Shown: one piece after another, positions 35,853 through 45,005 of the stretch | How the letters are laid out: every line of letters starts with the position of its first letter | Position numbering within the stretch: the stretch's first letter is position 1 | Source: Candidatus Kapaibacterium sp. | Lineage (GTDB): Bacteria > Bacteroidota > Ignavibacteria > Kapaibacteriales > UBA2268 | Direction: 5' to 3' | Length of the DNA: 50,818 nucleotides | Assembly: GCA_937927515.1 (NCBI GenBank) | Contig: CALBDO010000019.1 | Span: 66,313 to 117,130 of the forward strand | The notes under the pieces: generated by a model | Seen by the model: only the letters and a program-made list of their open reading frames with translations | Told to the model about the DNA's origin: nothing | Database searches by the model: none | Position numbers and translations under genes: made by a program

Positions 35853-38360
35853 CTAAAAATCTTCCTGCATCCAAGTTTGAACATACGAAAGGAATTTTTT
35901 ACTTAAAGTTACGGCTTTTTCAAACTCATCGCTCTCACCAATGACATAGAACTCGGGTTTTTCCAAGTCTGGGTAAAGCAAGACAGAGTCGTCATTCATA
36001 AAAATTTTCACACCCTCGACCATTTGACGCTCATAATCTTTAGAAAATTCCAAAGCCTTTCGAATCACTTTACCTTTACTATGCCAAGGACATTCAACTT
36101 TTAAGACATTTTGAAACCGACGTGGTAAAATTTCATTTAACTGAGGGAGGGTATAGTTGGTTTTTGCAAGCATCTCGAGAATTTTACCGATGGAGTACAT
36201 TCCATCGCTTGCAAAAAGAAATTCAGTAAAAATAAATCCACCCCAAACTCCACCAACAAACTTAATCGACTCATCCCGTGTTGCTTCCATCATGGCAGAG
36301 TGGGAATTTTTAATCCTTACAACTTCTACATTATATTCACTGGCAACTTTTTCAATCTCATTTGAAGCAACAATTGTAACAGCAATCTTATAGGGCTCTT
36401 GGTGTTTGTTCGATTCTAAAAAGAGTTTTGTAACCATTGTAAGAAGTCTTTGAGGTGGATACAAAACACCACGATTGTCAATTACAAGAATCTTTTCAGC
36501 ACCAGGCTCGATTATAAAACCTAGTTCATAGCTGAGCGACTTCATGATTTTGCAAGCTTCGGGGCTGTCGGGCAGACTTCCCTCGGGTATTGGTTGATGT
36601 TTCATTGCATCTACGTAATCGTGTAACGAAAGTGTTTCGGCATTCAACTTTCCCAAGATAATTGGGAAGATTGTCGATGCAAGACCATATGAGTAATCCA
36701 TCAAAATTTTGAATCGCCTTTTTCTTATTATTTCAATATCAAGTGAATCGAGGAATCTATTAATATATATTTCATTGGTCCTTTCCGGGTAGTACAACTG
36801 TCCAACTTCGGAGAAATGCACTTTTTTAATATCTTCGCCAAAAAAGTATCTTTCGATAGTTTTGGCTTTGGAAAGATTAATATCTCGTCCATCATTGCTA
36901 AAAATTATAATATCTGTTTTCTCGGGGTTCCTCGGGGAACGACGGACGTGGAAACCACCAGAGTACTTACCTGTTCGCAGTTCCTGCCTTGTTTGTGGAA
37001 TTGAGGTTGTTTGCAAATCATTTACGTTCACTCCAACAGAAGCAAGGCCAGCAGTTATAGACCTTTTGATAATCCTCGATACCCTATCAGGGTCTCGGCT
37101 TGCAATTATTTTGGCATTCTTACCAAAGGACATACCAATAGCCATTCCGAGCTTTGCTCCAAACTCTGGATGAATTTCATAATTCGAGATTCCAGAGATT
37201 CTCGCACCAGTGAAGAGTTCCCTTTGCCATTTTTCCTCTTGTACGAGCGAACGAGAAAGTTTTGCACCATCCTCGACAAACTTCATTGGCCAAATCTTGA
37301 TGTTTGGTGAAATTGTAACTTCATTTCCAATTGTACATCCGACAGAAATAAAAACATTCTCACCAATTGTAACAGATTCTCCGATTGTACAATCGTAACA
37401 TACAACATCATCTGTCAATTCGGAAAAAGGACCTATTTTGACATTATCCCAAAGAACCGTACCCTTCATCCTCACCCCTTTTCCAACTTTTACATTCGAA
37501 CCAATAACACAATCAGTCAGCTCAGCGTAATCATCAATCAAAGAATTATCACCAATGACAACATTACCATTGAATTTGGCATTTGGAGAAATTGTACAAT
37601 TGTTACCCAAAATAAGATTTTCTTGTCTCGTTCCTTTTATCTTTACTTTTACTCTGCCCTTTAAAGCATCAATAATCCCATTTTGATATTCCTCCAAATT
37701 TCCAATGTCCTTCCAGTATCCATCGGCAACATAACCATACAACGGCATCTTGTTTCTAAGCATCAGCGGAAACAAATCCTTACTAAAATCGAATTCAGAT
37801 TGATACGGAATTAGGTCCAGCACATCGGGTTCGAGTATGTATATACCAGTATTAATTGTGTCCGAAAAAACTTCACCCCAAGATGGCTTCTCTAAAAATC
37901 GAACAATTTTCCCTTCTTGGTCGGTAATTACAATACCATATTGAAGAGGTACACTGACATGCGTAAGCAAAATTGTTGCCATAGCCTTTTTCGAAACATG
38001 GTAGTCAACAGCTTTCTCCAAGTCGAAATCAGTAAGAACATCCCCACTAATCACTATGAACCTATCATCAAGATATTCGTATGCGTTTTTCACAGCGCCA
38101 GCCGTTCCATAATCCGCTGTTGCGTGAACATACTTCATGTTCACATTAAATTTGCTTCCGTCTTTGAAGTATTCTGTAATTACTTCGGGTTGGAAATACA
38201 ATAGTGTAACAATGTCGCGAATTTGATACTTAACCAGAAGATTTAGAACGTGTTCCATAATTGGAACATTTAAAATGGGAACCATTGGCTTTGGAACAGT
38301 AATTGTTAATGGTCGCAAACGAGTTCCAAAGCCTCCAGCCATAATTACTGCTTTTTCCAT
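35853..38360 (-). CDS. NDP-sugar pyrophosphorylase fused to degenerate phosphomannomutase domain
   Basis: An 835-aa fusion. Residues 1-235 are a nucleotidyltransferase (MEKAVIMAGGFGTRLRPLT, with the GxGxRLxPLT site; KPMVPI). Left-handed beta-helix hexapeptide repeats follow (about 250-360), then a phosphohexomutase-like region (about 380-835). In the latter the phosphoserine loop TASHNP reads VRRSPRNP and the DGDxDR metal loop reads IDNRGVL, so mutase activity is doubtful. Similar fusions in cyanobacteria and other phyla are annotated as mannose-1-phosphate guanylyltransferases. The start is ATG 38360, 15 codons inside the open frame, where the conserved N-terminus begins. It is the first gene of the run ending at rsmE and probably supplies an activated sugar. 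Confidence 0.88.
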   Translation of the reverse strand: MEKAVIMAGGFGTRLRPLTITVPKPMVPILNVPIMEHVLNLLVKYQIRDIVTLLYFQPEVITEYFKDGSKFNVNMKYVHATADYGTAGAVKNAYEYLDDRFIVISGDVLTDFDLEKAVDYHVSKKAMATILLTHVSVPLQYGIVITDQEGKIVRFLEKPSWGEVFSDTINTGIYILEPDVLDLIPYQSEFDFSKDLFPLMLRNKMPLYGYVADGYWKDIGNLEEYQNGIIDALKGRVKVKIKGTRQENLILGNNCTISPNAKFNGNVVIGDNSLIDDYAELTDCVIGSNVKVGKGVRMKGTVLWDNVKIGPFSELTDDVVCYDCTIGESVTIGENVFISVGCTIGNEVTISPNIKIWPMKFVEDGAKLSRSLVQEEKWQRELFTGARISGISNYEIHPEFGAKLGMAIGMSFGKNAKIIASRDPDRVSRIIKRSITAGLASVGVNVNDLQTTSIPQTRQELRTGKYSGGFHVRRSPRNPEKTDIIIFSNDGRDINLSKAKTIERYFFGEDIKKVHFSEVGQLYYPERTNEIYINRFLDSLDIEIIRKRRFKILMDYSYGLASTIFPIILGKLNAETLSLHDYVDAMKHQPIPEGSLPDSPEACKIMKSLSYELGFIIEPGAEKILVIDNRGVLYPPQRLLTMVTKLFLESNKHQEPYKIAVTIVASNEIEKVASEYNVEVVRIKNSHSAMMEATRDESIKFVGGVWGGFIFTEFLFASDGMYSIGKILEMLAKTNYTLPQLNEILPRRFQNVLKVECPWHSKGKVIRKALEFSKDYERQMVEGVKIFMNDDSVLLYPDLEKPEFYVIGESDEFEKAVTLSKKFLSYVQTWMQEDF

Positions 38361-38462
38361 ATTTAACAAAGAATTTTCAAAAGTGTAATATAAGCAAATT
38401 TGCAATAATAAATGGTTAAAGACGTTTACTTTTTTTGTTAATTGAATAATTTGGAGGTGTTT

Positions 38463-39836
38463 ATGAATCGTACACTTTCTTTATTGCTTATTCTTACATT
38501 ACTTTCACTTTATCCTACACTCTCTCAAACCCTTCAGCCAATTCCAATAACAGTCGGACCAAGTCCAACCTATATTAACGGTTTTTTTAGTTTCACAAAA
38601 AATGATTATAAATTAATCGTAACAACACTTGGAATCGATGCGAATTTTAACGGAATCGAAGACTCGGGTGATGTAAAACCAGCCTTATACCAAATTTCTC
38701 TCAATAAAATTTTAACTGGGAATTACCAAGGTGATATGCTAACCGAGCTTGAATTTGCATCTCTGCCTTTTCCAACACGTATCTATGTTGACAATTCTGG
38801 GAATTTTGCTTACGTACCAAGCAAGCTCTCCCTAAAAAAGATATTACTTGAAACTGGAAACATCATAAGCACTATTAATCCTTTCAAAAATTTGGAACTA
38901 CCAGAAGATGCAATTATAACTTCTGTCTACCTTATGGATAACTTAATCTTCCTTACCGTCCATGGAACCGAATTCGATAAACTTTACATTATTGACGAAA
39001 ATACTAACCAGATTTTGGTTGATACAAATACCGACCCTTATCCCATACAAACCATTGTGGCTGGAAAGTACTTATTTATTCTTACTGAAGGTACATTCGG
39101 ACAAAACAATTCAAAACTTTGGGTTTATGAGATTGACAATACTCAAGGTTTGTATTTAAATTACGCAAAAGAATTTGATATTGGCGATGGTGGTAATCAT
39201 ATCTTTAACTATCAAAACAACAAGTTATTAATAACAATGAATGGCTCTCATGAAATTCTTATTTTAGATATACCTAATCTTCAAATCGAAGATACAATTA
39301 AAACACCAACAACTGGTTTCGATGGTCCGAGGGAATCTAATGTAGTTGGAGATAACGCAATAGTAGTTTCGGCTTACGACGGTAACCTTTATACTTTCGA
39401 TTTCAACGGAAACCAGCTATCCAAAATATCTTTGAATTCAAAATTAGAAGGAATATTTTCCTACTCTTTAAATCCAGTCTTAAATTACTATATTGTTGCT
39501 GTAACTAGCCCTTTCCTTCTTGATTACTCTCCTAACGATAAAGTTTATCTTTTTGTCAACTTCTCTAACGTTGAAGAATCAAGTTTGCAAACTAAAGTGA
39601 AACTTTACCCAAATCCATCAAGAGATTATATTTCTTTGAAATTTGAAGAAATTTATGCGGATATTTTACATCTTTCAATAGTTAATGTCATGGGACAGAC
39701 CGTTAAAGAGTATCAGTTTAAATTTGCTGGTGATGGAATCAAGGTTCCAGTAGATGACTTGCCTATCGGTTCTTATGCTGTACATATTTCATACGATGGC
39801 AAAAACTTCGCAATTCCTTTTAGTATAATTCGCTGA
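38463..39836 (+). CDS. T9SS-exported beta-propeller-like protein (YncE/BtuG-like), partner of TonB receptor
   Basis: A 457-aa exported protein: signal peptide (1-21, ending LYPTLSQ), a body of about 350 residues of repeated beta strands (such as DNLIFLTVHGTEFDKLYIID, FILTEGTFGQNNSKLWVYEI and KLLITMNGSHEILILDI) resembling YncE/DUF5074 propellers, and a T9SS type A tail (about 378-457; KLYPNPSRDYISLKF, NVMGQTVKEY, DLPIGSYAVHI). ATG 38463 has GGAGGTG upstream and replaces an earlier start. It overlaps the TonB-receptor gene by one base. The arrangement recalls BtuG-BtuB, where a surface propeller captures cobalamin, but anchoring here would be by T9SS rather than a lipid. Ligand unknown; no cobalamin riboswitch is seen upstream. 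Confidence 0.8.
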   Translation: MNRTLSLLLILTLLSLYPTLSQTLQPIPITVGPSPTYINGFFSFTKNDYKLIVTTLGIDANFNGIEDSGDVKPALYQISLNKILTGNYQGDMLTELEFASLPFPTRIYVDNSGNFAYVPSKLSLKKILLETGNIISTINPFKNLELPEDAIITSVYLMDNLIFLTVHGTEFDKLYIIDENTNQILVDTNTDPYPIQTIVAGKYLFILTEGTFGQNNSKLWVYEIDNTQGLYLNYAKEFDIGDGGNHIFNYQNNKLLITMNGSHEILILDIPNLQIEDTIKTPTTGFDGPRESNVVGDNAIVVSAYDGNLYTFDFNGNQLSKISLNSKLEGIFSYSLNPVLNYYIVAVTSPFLLDYSPNDKVYLFVNFSNVEESSLQTKVKLYPNPSRDYISLKFEEIYADILHLSIVNVMGQTVKEYQFKFAGDGIKVPVDDLPIGSYAVHISYDGKNFAIPFSIIR

Positions 39837-41761
39837 TGGCTTTTGCTATAATTGTATTACTATGGGCTGCGTTGTTCTTATTACCTTGCTTTTCGAATGA
39901 TACGCTTGAATACAAAGTCCAAAAAGGAGTTACGGTCGAAAGTGTAAAGGAAAAATATGTAAAAGTTCATAGCATAACTAAATCACAACTCGAACTCAGT
40001 AACTGGGCACTTAACAATAGTGCCCAGGCTGTTTCTATTCTTCCTGGTATTTACGTTCGCGACTATGGCGGTATTGGCGGTCTCAAGACGGTATCTTTAC
40101 GAGGTTTCTCTTCAGCAGACGTTGGAGTTCTCTTGGATGGAGTTAAAATCAATAGCCCACAAAATGGAATTGTCGACCTCTCGCTTATACCATTAGATGC
40201 CTTCGAACAAGTAGAACTTACCCGTGGTGGAGCATCTTTCATTCACGGCAATAACACCTCCTCTGGGTATTTGAACTTTACTTTATCCAAAAGCAATAAG
40301 TCCACTCTACTCTTTTCGTATGGTTCTTTTCAACAATTAAAACTAAACTTTAAATTACCATTTCATTTACTAAATTTCCAAAAAAGTTTAATAGTCTTGG
40401 ACTACTATTCCTCCGATGGCAGATACCCAATTGATGTTTACCAATTCGATACTAAGAAAACCGTTTATAGAGATAACAATAAAATTAGTAGAATCTCTGT
40501 TTTTTCAATTAATCACATCGAATTATCGCACCTCATAGGTTCGGCAAATATTATTTACACTAATTCAGTACGAGGAGTGCCAGGTGCAGTCGTTCAAAAC
40601 AGAATCGAAAACAAAGAAACAAAATTATATGATGAGCTTTTGTTTTTGAACTTAAAACTGATACCAACTTTTTTCTCCCGAAATTTTAAAATACTTTTAG
40701 GCAGCGTAATGATAAGAAATAAATTCTTCGACCCTGTAATGAACCCACTTTTAACTGGTAAACAAACAGTTAATTATTTGAATACCGAGAACTCGCTAAA
40801 GTTTATATACGAGAGCCCAACACGATTTGTCGATGTTTACGCCTATGCAGAAGCAAACTCCAGCTCTGTGCAAGGTGATATGTTGGAAAATCCCGAAAAT
40901 GCAAAAATTAACAGAAATAATGTTGCTCTGGGTGCCTTGGCTAGAAGAAACCTTATTGAAAACAGATTTCTCATTGGTATCGAGGCAAGTTTCAGAACTG
41001 ATTTTATTACCAAGAAAACTCATAAATTCTCGCACTATCTTGGGGTTTTTCTAATAGACACCTCTTTAAATATAATTACCAAAGTTAATTACTCTGAAAA
41101 TTTTCGCCTTCCCTCTTTCAACGAACTGTATTTTTTGAATTACGGAACCCAGGATTTGTTACCAGAAAAGACCTCTGGTTTCAATCTTGAATTTGACTTT
41201 TCCATTAAAAACATATTCCAAGCCTCCATCTGCGCGTTTTACTTCTCAACTGTTGACAAAATCATTTCAATACCAAAATCTCCCTTACAATGGTCGGCTA
41301 AGAACATCTCCAAGACAAGTTCAAAAGGATTGGAGATCTCACTTAGCACCAAAAATAAACTTTTTAACGCGCTCTTTTCATTGTCTTTTTTATCGACACT
41401 AGATGAAACAAAAGATTCCCCCACATACAACAAGCAACTTATTTACACCCCAAATATCATTTCTAACACTCTGATAAACTTTCCAATACCAAACAATTTT
41501 TCTTTTACACTTCGTTCAAATTTTGTTGGTAAAAGATATTTCCTGGCGGACAATTCAAAGAATTCCGAACTCAAGTCATATTTTTTGCTCGATATTGTAA
41601 CAAGCAAAACAATAAATTTGAAAAAATATTCGATTGTGTTTAATTTTGAAATTTGTAATGTTCTTAACACCAAATATGAAGTAATAGTAAATTATCCAAT
41701 GCCCAAACGATATTTTGTCTTTTCAATTAAATGTTTTTTTAAAAATGATGAAACCTTATAA
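39836..41761 (+). CDS. TonB-dependent outer-membrane receptor
   Basis: A 641-aa receptor of the BtuB/siderophore type. After a signal peptide (about 1-20) comes a plug domain (about 45-150: VSILPGIYVRDYGGIGGLKTV, SLRGFSSADVGVLLDGVKIN and VELTRGGASFIHGNNTSSGYL, in three segments). The rest forms a barrel with many alternating strands, including ENFRLPSFNELYFLNYG and ending FVFSIKCFF. No carboxypeptidase-like SusC domain is present, so it is not a SusC. It is translationally coupled to the propeller gene (TGATG) and overlaps the next gene by 17 nt. Substrate unknown; a cobalamin- or metallophore-type cargo is plausible. Confidence 0.93.
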   Translation: MAFAIIVLLWAALFLLPCFSNDTLEYKVQKGVTVESVKEKYVKVHSITKSQLELSNWALNNSAQAVSILPGIYVRDYGGIGGLKTVSLRGFSSADVGVLLDGVKINSPQNGIVDLSLIPLDAFEQVELTRGGASFIHGNNTSSGYLNFTLSKSNKSTLLFSYGSFQQLKLNFKLPFHLLNFQKSLIVLDYYSSDGRYPIDVYQFDTKKTVYRDNNKISRISVFSINHIELSHLIGSANIIYTNSVRGVPGAVVQNRIENKETKLYDELLFLNLKLIPTFFSRNFKILLGSVMIRNKFFDPVMNPLLTGKQTVNYLNTENSLKFIYESPTRFVDVYAYAEANSSSVQGDMLENPENAKINRNNVALGALARRNLIENRFLIGIEASFRTDFITKKTHKFSHYLGVFLIDTSLNIITKVNYSENFRLPSFNELYFLNYGTQDLLPEKTSGFNLEFDFSIKNIFQASICAFYFSTVDKIISIPKSPLQWSAKNISKTSSKGLEISLSTKNKLFNALFSLSFLSTLDETKDSPTYNKQLIYTPNIISNTLINFPIPNNFSFTLRSNFVGKRYFLADNSKNSELKSYFLLDIVTSKTINLKKYSIVFNFEICNVLNTKYEVIVNYPMPKRYFVFSIKCFFKNDETL

Positions 41762-42758
41762 CATTTTAATTGTCGAAGATGACTATACGGCACTACAAGT
41801 GCTCAAAAGAATACTTTCCGCGGAAAAATACACATCCATAGCGGTCGACAATGTTGAAGATGCCTTAGCAGTGCTAAACAGAGAAAAAATCGATTTAATT
41901 ATAACAGACTGGATGATGCCAAACATTGACGGAATTGAGTTTATCTATCGTGTCAAAGCACTTTTAAAGAATCCGCCCCCAATAATTGTTGTTTCTGCGC
42001 TCACTGCCGAAATGGCAAAAGACTATGCTTTGAAATCTGGTGCAGTGGAATTTATTGAAAAGCCAATAAATACTAAAAAGTTTCTGGAAATTGTCAAAAA
42101 TATCATAGAAAAGCATACTCAATTAACAAACGTTTATAAAATCAAAGAACATTCCTATCCTCCTTTCATTTCAGTTGCAATCCTGGCGGGGAATGGTAGC
42201 TCTCAACCACTTCTACAAATATTTGAAGATTTAAAGGATTTCAACGAAAACATCGTTTACATTGTCATTTTCCAGGGAAGTGTAAATCTTTTAGATAATA
42301 TTGTTTTACAATTAAAAGAAAAATTATTAAAAAAGGTCTTAATTCTCCAAGAAACTTCCAAACCAGAACCCAATTGCGTTTATTTCGCTCCAGATAATTA
42401 TCACATCCTTTTCAATGAGAATTATGAACTTGTAGTCGATAGCGGACCTAAAGAAAACTATCAACGACCTTCTGCAGAACCTTTATTCCGAAGCTTAGCA
42501 AATTATTTTGGGAAATTCTCTATTGCTGTTGTACTTTCTGGTTTGGGAAGCGATGGTGTACAAGGGGCTTACCATATCAAATCTCATAATGGTATAATTA
42601 TTTGCCAAGAACCAACAACTGCCCTTGCTCCAACTTTACCCAAATCTTTCATAAATTCTGTGATTGAACCTATTGTGCTTTTGCCGAATCAAATCGCGAC
42701 AAAGATACAAGAATTAACAAAAAATTTGCTTTTTGAAATTTCAACAAAAAAAGTATAA
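41745..42758 (+). CDS. Response regulator with pseudo-CheB (methylesterase-like) output domain
   Basis: A 337-aa REC-CheB-type protein. The receiver is complete: EDD (about 11-13), phosphoacceptor D55 in LIITDWMMP, Ser/Thr in VVSALT, K106 in FIEKP. The C-terminal domain (about 140-330) has the CheB fold: YFAPDNYHIL, RPSAEPLFRSLA and VVLSGLGSDGVQGA with the Asp (D270). The catalytic Ser motif GxSxGG is replaced by AGNGSSQ (N150 at the Ser position), and the catalytic His of VQHMP reads FQGS (G178). It is therefore probably not a working methylesterase. ATG 41745 or 41748 could be the start; both overlap the receptor gene. No CheR or receptor gene is nearby. Confidence 0.88.
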   Translation: MMKPYNILIVEDDYTALQVLKRILSAEKYTSIAVDNVEDALAVLNREKIDLIITDWMMPNIDGIEFIYRVKALLKNPPPIIVVSALTAEMAKDYALKSGAVEFIEKPINTKKFLEIVKNIIEKHTQLTNVYKIKEHSYPPFISVAILAGNGSSQPLLQIFEDLKDFNENIVYIVIFQGSVNLLDNIVLQLKEKLLKKVLILQETSKPEPNCVYFAPDNYHILFNENYELVVDSGPKENYQRPSAEPLFRSLANYFGKFSIAVVLSGLGSDGVQGAYHIKSHNGIIICQEPTTALAPTLPKSFINSVIEPIVLLPNQIATKIQELTKNLLFEISTKKV

Positions 42759-42763
42759 TTTTG
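42732..42763 (+). promoter_or_regulatory. Bacteroidota-type promoter for the lipoprotein gene
   Basis: TTTG (42732-42735), a 20-nt spacer, then TAATTTTG (42756-42763) matches TTTG-N19-21-TAnnTTTG. A second TAATTTTG occurs at 42780-42787. Both lie just before the lipoprotein start and overlap the end of the preceding gene. Confidence 0.5.
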
Positions 42764-42814
42764 TATATAAGATTTTAGTTAATTTTGTTTATATATGTAA
42801 AATTTGGAGGTTCC

Positions 42815-43579
42815 ATGTCTAAATTTTTAAAAATCAGTTATCTTCTTTTTTTCTTTGTATTCATTTTAACATCTTGTTCCGATGACGACTCGTCGACAAA
42901 TACCAATCCAACAAATCAAACATATTTTCCAACATCAGTTGGTTCTTTCTGGAAATATCTTGAATATGATATCGACTCATTGGGCATCAAGGTTCCTGAA
43001 ACCGAAGACACTGTGTTGACCACCATAATTGGCAATCAAGTAATTAACGGAAAGAACGCAACAATTTTTCTTAATCGCTATAGTAAGGAAGCCTCTACAG
43101 ATACTTCATTCCTTGCATATGAAAACGAAAAAGTCTACACATTTTTATCTGCCTTCGACAACGACTTTATTCCTATAGGCGAAAGCAACCAATGGATTGT
43201 TATCTCTGATTTCAATGCAAATCAGTGGACAATTTTAAAGGACACTACATTTCAACAGGTAGATTTACCCGGTATTGGCAAGATGACTCCAACGGTTGGA
43301 GCTACAGGACGTAAAGGTAGTAAAGGAGAAATGGTAGTAAAAGGAAAAGCTGTTCAATCACAGGAATTTATCATTACATTTAAACTAAATATTAAATTAG
43401 AAATACCAAATGTACCTATGCCTGTCAATCTTAAATTCGATGTTGTTCAACACATTTGGTATGGTTTAGGAATTGGAGTAATACAGCGAAGATTAGACCC
43501 GTTTAAATTCAATGTATTACTATTTGAACAAAGCTTCAATGGAAACGAAAGTAAAATAATTGATTATAACATCAAATAA
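42815..43579 (+). CDS. Lipoprotein of unknown function
   Basis: A 254-aa predicted lipoprotein. The signal peptide has a clear lipobox (FILTSC, about residues 17-22), followed by an Asp/Ser/Thr/Asn-rich linker (SDDDSSTNTNPT) and a globular beta-rich domain beginning TYFPTSVGSFWKYLEYD. This start pattern, 'P...G..W.Y', is shared by many Bacteroidota/Ignavibacteria lipoproteins. The rest has no recognised motif; the end (VVQHIWYGLGIGVIQRR) resembles the common 'w.a.GvG.vk' strand of such proteins. ATG 42815 is chosen because GGAGG precedes it by 5 nt. It is 56 nt downstream of the pseudo-CheB gene and may have its own promoter. Function not identified. Confidence 0.8.
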   Translation: MSKFLKISYLLFFFVFILTSCSDDDSSTNTNPTNQTYFPTSVGSFWKYLEYDIDSLGIKVPETEDTVLTTIIGNQVINGKNATIFLNRYSKEASTDTSFLAYENEKVYTFLSAFDNDFIPIGESNQWIVISDFNANQWTILKDTTFQQVDLPGIGKMTPTVGATGRKGSKGEMVVKGKAVQSQEFIITFKLNIKLEIPNVPMPVNLKFDVVQHIWYGLGIGVIQRRLDPFKFNVLLFEQSFNGNESKIIDYNIK

Positions 43580-43913
43580 TTTAAATATTATTATTGATTT
43601 TGCGGGATTTTTTGTTATGAAATCTTGCATTAACAAAGCTGGTTCCATCTTCATGGAATCGGTTTTATACTTCTATATCAAATTGATTTTCATTTATATA
43701 AATTTTAATCATTTTAGAGGCGGGCAAATATGGCAAAATTTTTTTGAATTTTCTAATTGAACATCAAATCTAATCGACTCTTCTACACAAGAATAAAACA
43801 CGATGCTAGGAGTAAAGAAAACAATTATGAAAGGTGTCTATTACATTCTTTAACAGAGGTGATTGTAAAAAGCAAATTTAAGGTATTTAGATTGAAGAAA
43901 TTAGTACGTATAC
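43580..43913. other. Intergenic region between convergent lipoprotein and butyrate kinase genes
   Basis: A 334-bp AT-rich spacer. A hairpin at 43638-43668 is a likely terminator of the lipoprotein gene. Short open frames here lack ribosome binding sites, overlap flanking genes and show no family features. No RNA gene was recognised. Confidence 0.55.
43638..43668 (+). terminator. Probable rho-independent terminator after the lipoprotein gene
   Basis: GGTTCCAT-CTTC-ATGGAATC (43641-43660) makes an 8-bp stem with one G-T pair and a 4-nt loop; three further weak pairs extend it, and TTTT follows. It lies about 60 nt beyond the lipoprotein stop. Confidence 0.5.
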
Positions 43914-44987
43914 TTAATACTCAAAAATTGGAATCTCGCCTCTTAAAGCATAGTAGACACCTTCAGCCATTGCCAACATTTCATCTTCACCAGGATAAAC
44001 ATAAACAGGAGCGATAAAATATACTCGTTCTTGAATCCATTTCACAAGCATTGGTGAATTTGCTAAACCACCAGTTATCAATATAGCATCTACGTTTCCT
44101 TTCAAGACTGTACTAGCAGCACCAATTTCTTTCGAAATTTGATAAGCCATAGCTTTGTAAATCATTTCAGCGTAGTCATCTCCACAAGAAATACGCTCTT
44201 CTACTTCTAATGCGCTATTTGTTCCTAAGTATGCGACAAGCCCGCCGCGACCTGTTATCATCTTTCTCACTTCAGTGTAATTATACTTACCCGAGAAACA
44301 TAATCTTGCAAGTTGTCCTACAGGTAATGTACCGGAACGTTCTGGTGAAAAAGGACCCTCACCATCCAATCCATTATTTACATCAATCACACGACCATTG
44401 TGATGAGCCCCAACTGTTATACCGCCCCCGAGATGAACTACAATTAAATTTAACTCCTCGTACTTTTTAGAATGCTCCCTTGCAAAACGACGTGCAACTG
44501 CTTTTTGATTCAATGCGTGAAATATACTTATCCGAGGTAACTCTGGATGTCCAGAAATGCGTGCAATATCATCAAGTTCATCGACAACAACCGGGTCGAC
44601 AATAAAAGAAGGGATATTTGGACCAATCGTACTGGCAATTTCAAAAGCAAGTATAGCACCAAGATTGGAAGCGTGTTCGCCATAGACCTCATTCCTCAAG
44701 TCATCGAGCATTTTTTGATTGATTCTATAAACACCACTTGAAATAGGACGCACCAGTCCGCCTCGTCCAACAACTGCGTTAACTATTTTCAAATTGATAT
44801 TTGCATCTTCTAGGGCTTTTAAGACTACTTGTTTTCGAAATTCGTATTGGTCGTAAATTCTACTAAATATCCTCAATTCCTCGACCGAGTGTCGAACTGT
44901 TAAGGTAAAATCCTCTTCCAAATCTTTGTAAATGGCAACTTTTGTCGAGGTTGAACCAGGATTAATTGACAAGATATGAAAAGCCAT
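43914..44987 (-). CDS. buk: Butyrate kinase
   Basis: Buk interconverts butyryl-phosphate plus ADP and butyrate plus ATP. The 357-aa member of the acetokinase family has the N-terminal phosphate loop [15 protein letters not shown] (residues 5-19), [14 protein letters not shown] (about 74-87), [10 protein letters not shown], the [11 protein letters not shown] segment, [13 protein letters not shown] (about 178-190) and [12 protein letters not shown] (about 307-318). Length and motifs favour butyrate over acetate kinase (about 400 aa). Branched-chain 2-oxoacid-derived acyl phosphates are possible substrates. No phosphate butyryltransferase gene is next to it. Upstream on the same strand, 18 nt away, is a sensor kinase gene. 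Confidence 0.93.
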   Translation of the reverse strand: MAFHILSINPGSTSTKVAIYKDLEEDFTLTVRHSVEELRIFSRIYDQYEFRKQVVLKALEDANINLKIVNAVVGRGGLVRPISSGVYRINQKMLDDLRNEVYGEHASNLGAILAFEIASTIGPNIPSFIVDPVVVDELDDIARISGHPELPRISIFHALNQKAVARRFAREHSKKYEELNLIVVHLGGGITVGAHHNGRVIDVNNGLDGEGPFSPERSGTLPVGQLARLCFSGKYNYTEVRKMITGRGGLVAYLGTNSALEVEERISCGDDYAEMIYKAMAYQISKEIGAASTVLKGNVDAILITGGLANSPMLVKWIQERVYFIAPVYVYPGEDEMLAMAEGVYYALRGEIPIFEY

Positions 44988-45005
44988 TTTCCCACCTAAA
45001 ATTGT

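Noticed and set aside
38361-38462. Possible cobalamin riboswitch upstream of the propeller/TonB pair
   Set aside because: The spacer is only about 100 bp, AT-rich, and contains no B12-box-like sequence or long stems.
43560-44017. Two short plus-strand frames after the lipoprotein gene
   Set aside because: No ribosome binding site or family features; one contains a likely terminator hairpin and the other overlaps butyrate kinase on the opposite strand.
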